Shown here one piece after another: positions 29,479 to 32,160 of a stretch of DNA of 32,160 bases. Under the pieces are notes generated by a model. The model made no database searches and was not told the DNA's origin. It saw only the letters and a program-made list of their open reading frames with translations. A program made the translations under genes and the position numbers. The stretch is from Trichosporon coremiiforme (lineage: Eukaryota; Basidiomycota; Tremellomycetes; Trichosporonales; Trichosporonaceae). Location of the stretch: contig BCJJ01000073.1 in the NCBI GenBank assembly GCA_039545355.1, positions 1 through 32,160 on the forward strand. The letters are read 5' to 3'. The first letter of the stretch is position 1. Each line of letters opens with the position of its first letter.

Positions 29479-32067
29479 GTTTCTTATTATCCGCACCGAA
29501 TCTCATCTCACATGCATTACATTGGACAGCCGAATACCCCCGGCATCAGCTCGCTGGGTAGGGACGGCCTAGTCAGCTGGAGGCGTGGTGAACCAGCTGG
29601 TGATGTTTACGAAGCCGTTTGTGCTCATTCGGCACTTCGAAGCCCACACAGCTGCTGTGGCGGCTAGGCTGTGCTGGACAGTGTTTCTGCAACTCATGTG
29701 CAAGGCTGTAGCTGAAACCCACACTTGAAGGAGGTTGGAACCGAATTCTAGCAAAGACTCGGGGAGCATAACAACTTCGACTCAAAGAGCATGAGAGGTG
29801 GCGCATCTCTGTCCAACTCACAACAGCATTCATCGACCCAGCTGCTGTGAACGAAAGCTATCGCCACAATGGCCACGTTACTCACACCTCGCTGAGGGGT
29901 TTGAGACGACGGCTAAGCCGCCGCTCTGCTGGCATGTGACAGTGGGACCTGCAAAGCTATATTGCTCTTACTTCTTCGACTCCAACGCCGAACACAAGAC
30001 ATGGACTGCAGTCCTACCCTTTGCAGCCTGCAGGTTTCGGTGTGAAGAGCAACCTGTGCTGTGCGGCAAGTTCGCCACACCACGCAAGGAACGATGTTTG
30101 TCTTATCCCAGGATAAGGTGTTACGAGAAATGTAGCACACGCTTGGAGGGTCGGCTCGGACGAGCGGCTACCGAAATATCCGGCCGCACTTGGCATGCAC
30201 TCAATGCCAGAGCTGCGGTCTGTAACAAGGGTGTCTGTCGCGCCTGGCCAGCTCTGGATAGAGGATGGTGTCCGTCCGGAGGACGGCATGGGCTGGTAGC
30301 TAATCCTGAAGTCTCGCTATCGTCCAGAGGCTTTCTCGGCCGCGTCGATGACTGTAGATTCCGAGGCCAACCATGCGAGCTCCTGGCCTGTCAGTCGGGC
30401 AAGCAGACAGGATGGCCAGGAGCCATGGCATGTACGTTGAGCTGCCGCAGAGACGGCCATAACGGTAGACCGCTCTACAGAGACGGGTAACCCGAGTGAA
30501 ACACAGCAGTAGCTCCGCTTGTGGGCAGCGCCGATATCCGCTTCCTCGGTTCCATGAGATAGCCACTCACCGCCTTGCGTTGGCACACACACTACTGCGT
30601 GCCAATCGCAGAGCCATGCCTTTCCCCAAAATCGTTATCAAGTTCGAGTGGGTCGGTACAGTCAGCTCAACTAGCGTCAGCAGCGTTAACGCCGCCACAC
30701 CCCCGCCAGAGCCGAGTGCACCTGCGAGCAGAGCTTTATCCGACCTCATAACGCTCGGAATAACATGTTGGAATTGAGAGACAATTCTATTATTGAGTTA
30801 TGACTAGGCGACAGCAAAGGCGAAGGCGAAAGGAAGCGCGCACGCAGGCATGCACGCGGACCTGCGCGGTCGCTGTATGCGCTGCAACCCTTTATCGACT
30901 CCTGTCTCGTCCTTATCGCCTCCTGTCGATCAAGCACGACCCTGCTGTGCTATAATGGTGAATGGGGCGCGGCACCCAGCCTACGGGAAGGACAGTTTTT
31001 CCATCCATTGCAACCGCTGCGCTCCATTCATGCGTGCATTCAAGAGGCTGCACGAAGCTCCTTGGTCAGTTCCGCTCAGTTACGAGGCCAGTACATGCTT
31101 ATGCATGCCTGAACTCTCCGGCTCGATCCTGTTCGCTTCTGCAGCAAGCGAAGATGTGCGATAGGACGGCGACTGATCGAGCTATTCACGGCTTTAACTT
31201 TACGGCTCGCTCCAGTGGCGCACTCGCGCAACTCTATAGGCAGCTTTATGTTCTGCCCGCGGGAGTCGGGCGCGTTCTGCCAATATCGTTTGCAGCTGCG
31301 GCGCAGGTGGTAACAGGCGGCGTACTTTGTGTTATGCCTTTCATGTAACAGTTGCGTATGCTTGTTTACAGTTCTGTCGGTATTCGAACTGGAACAGATC
31401 GTACAAGATACAGTTCGTGCGGCCCAGCGTACGAATCAGAGCCTCTTGAGAACGTAACAGACACGCCGGCCGAGCCGGCCGACAGGAAGAAGGGAAGAGC
31501 AAGCACCCCGGAGTTAAGCCACACCTGCCCGCACGAATGCCGCATTGTTTTGAGTTACGCAGGTGGTGAATGGGCTGAATGGCGCGTAGATCACTATTGA
31601 CGCTGCGTACCCCAGAGTCGTACTGCACGCGAGTGATTCGTGACGAATAGTCAGGATCACGGGGGTTTCGCCACGAGCCTCGTGCAGCGGGGGGTAGTGA
31701 CAAATAGCAGGCATCTGCAGGCCCGACCGGTAGTATAACGGGACTCGTGGGCGGGGTACATCAGCATGGCCGCTCGCATCGCCGACGATAACGAAATGAA
31801 CGACTGAGACAAATGAGGGAAGTCGAGGGACTGAATGGAACAGCTGGGCGAAATACAGGAACTCCACGCCTCGGCTCTCAACCGACTCCTGCACATGTAA
31901 GTGTTCTCGTCGCATATCGAGGGCTCCGAAGCAGCGGGCACGCTCAGAAGACCGAGTCACAGCATGCGTCGGCGCTACCTGGCGGCGTCCGGCTAGTCGG
32001 ATCGCGGTCCGTACCCTCGTATCGGCTCTACAGACCGTTACGGTTAATTCCACAGTAGACCTCTATC
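29479..32067. other. 2.6-kb interval without a supported gene, right end
   Basis: No conserved domain or neighbour-like codon bias in any frame. A 231-codon plus-strand frame at 29798-30490 begins with GTG, has no ATG before about residue 209 and an odd Cys/Arg-rich composition. A minus-strand frame at 31514-32053 is similar in quality. A 7-bp inverted repeat, CTTATCC-CA-GGATAAG, lies at 30102-30117. No telomeric repeats, transposase or reverse transcriptase motifs were found. Confidence 0.45.
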
Positions 32068-32138
32068 TAAACTAGGGTCACAGGTTAAGTCGAACGGATG
32101 CGCACGGTCCCGTCATCGTCAACCTCGCCGTGGCTCAT
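32068..32138 (-). repeat. Right copy of 71-bp terminal inverted repeat
   Basis: Exact reverse complement of bases 1-71. It is followed by 22 further bases to the end of the window, so unlike the left copy its outer side is visible. In the minus reading direction an in-frame ATG lies in those 22 bases, extending the repeat's small open frame to 21 codons with TGA just before it. Confidence 0.95.
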
Positions 32139-32160
32139 GTTCTGATCCATAACTCATGCA

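Noticed and set aside
29798..30490. 231-codon plus-strand open frame, Cys/Arg-rich
   Set aside because: It begins with GTG, has no ATG until near its end, shows no domain, and its codon use is unlike the real genes nearby. A frame this long can arise by chance in GC-rich DNA.
1..32160. Transposase, tyrosine recombinase, reverse transcriptase or integrase inside the inverted repeats
   Set aside because: I looked through all frames for DDE, RNase H, RT (YxDD) and recombinase (R-H-R-Y) motifs in a coding context and saw none, so the mobile-element reading lacks an enzyme within the window.
29479..32160. Subtelomere or telomere
   Set aside because: No TTAGGG-like arrays and no subtelomeric helicase. 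The single CTAGGG inside the repeat is not a telomere.

Overview
The window looks like nuclear DNA of a basidiomycete yeast, most likely a tremellomycete (Trichosporonales would fit, but that is a guess from style, not from a marker gene). Coding sequence is GC-rich with C/G-ending codons. Genes carry many very short introns, mostly 34-54 nt, with GTGAGT/GTAAGC-type donors, a CTGAC or CTAAC branch motif and CAG acceptors. There is one intron-containing tRNA gene. I found no bacterial or viral genes and no transposase, recombinase or reverse transcriptase.

Layout, left to right. A 71-bp segment at 1-71 is repeated exactly, in inverted orientation, at 32068-32138. Then come an intronless gene of unknown function (793-1911), a tRNA-Val(AAC) with a 12-nt intron (2719-2804), a secreted pepsin-type aspartic protease (minus, 3029-4328), and a tyrosine-phosphatase-like gene with an apparent frameshift near its 5' end (minus, 4919-5754). 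A gene-poor stretch follows, broken by two small secreted cysteine proteins that are paralogues (7357-7662 and 8702-8962). Next are a 1400-residue WD40 protein resembling WDR7/rabconnectin-3 beta (9275-13892) and two tandem GH18 (chitinase-like) genes with long Ser-rich regions (14185-18057 and 18479-20776). A 2.8-kb interval without a recognisable gene precedes a housekeeping block: TAN1-type THUMP protein (23556-24858), DOT1 histone H3K79 methyltransferase (25173-27054), a four-exon BolA/Fra2 gene with no long ORF (minus, 27340-27740) and, divergent from it, mitochondrial ribosomal protein uS9m (28091-29478). The last 2.6 kb hold no gene I can support.

How the genes relate. Five of the eleven protein genes encode predicted secreted proteins (protease, two small cysteine proteins, two GH18 proteins), so the left and middle parts look like a cell-surface/secretome neighbourhood. 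The right part is ordinary conserved housekeeping sequence. I see no pathway or operon-like logic joining them; fungal gene order like this is usually incidental.

Most worth a second look: the exact terminal inverted repeats (a giant-element boundary or an assembly-graph artefact); the small secreted family with the pattern C-x6-C-x9-C-C; a helical insertion of about 70 residues inside the conserved uS9m core; the Ser-rich GH18 protein with a Lys-Arg-bounded 22-residue segment; and the almost entirely different intron positions of the two tandem GH18 paralogues.
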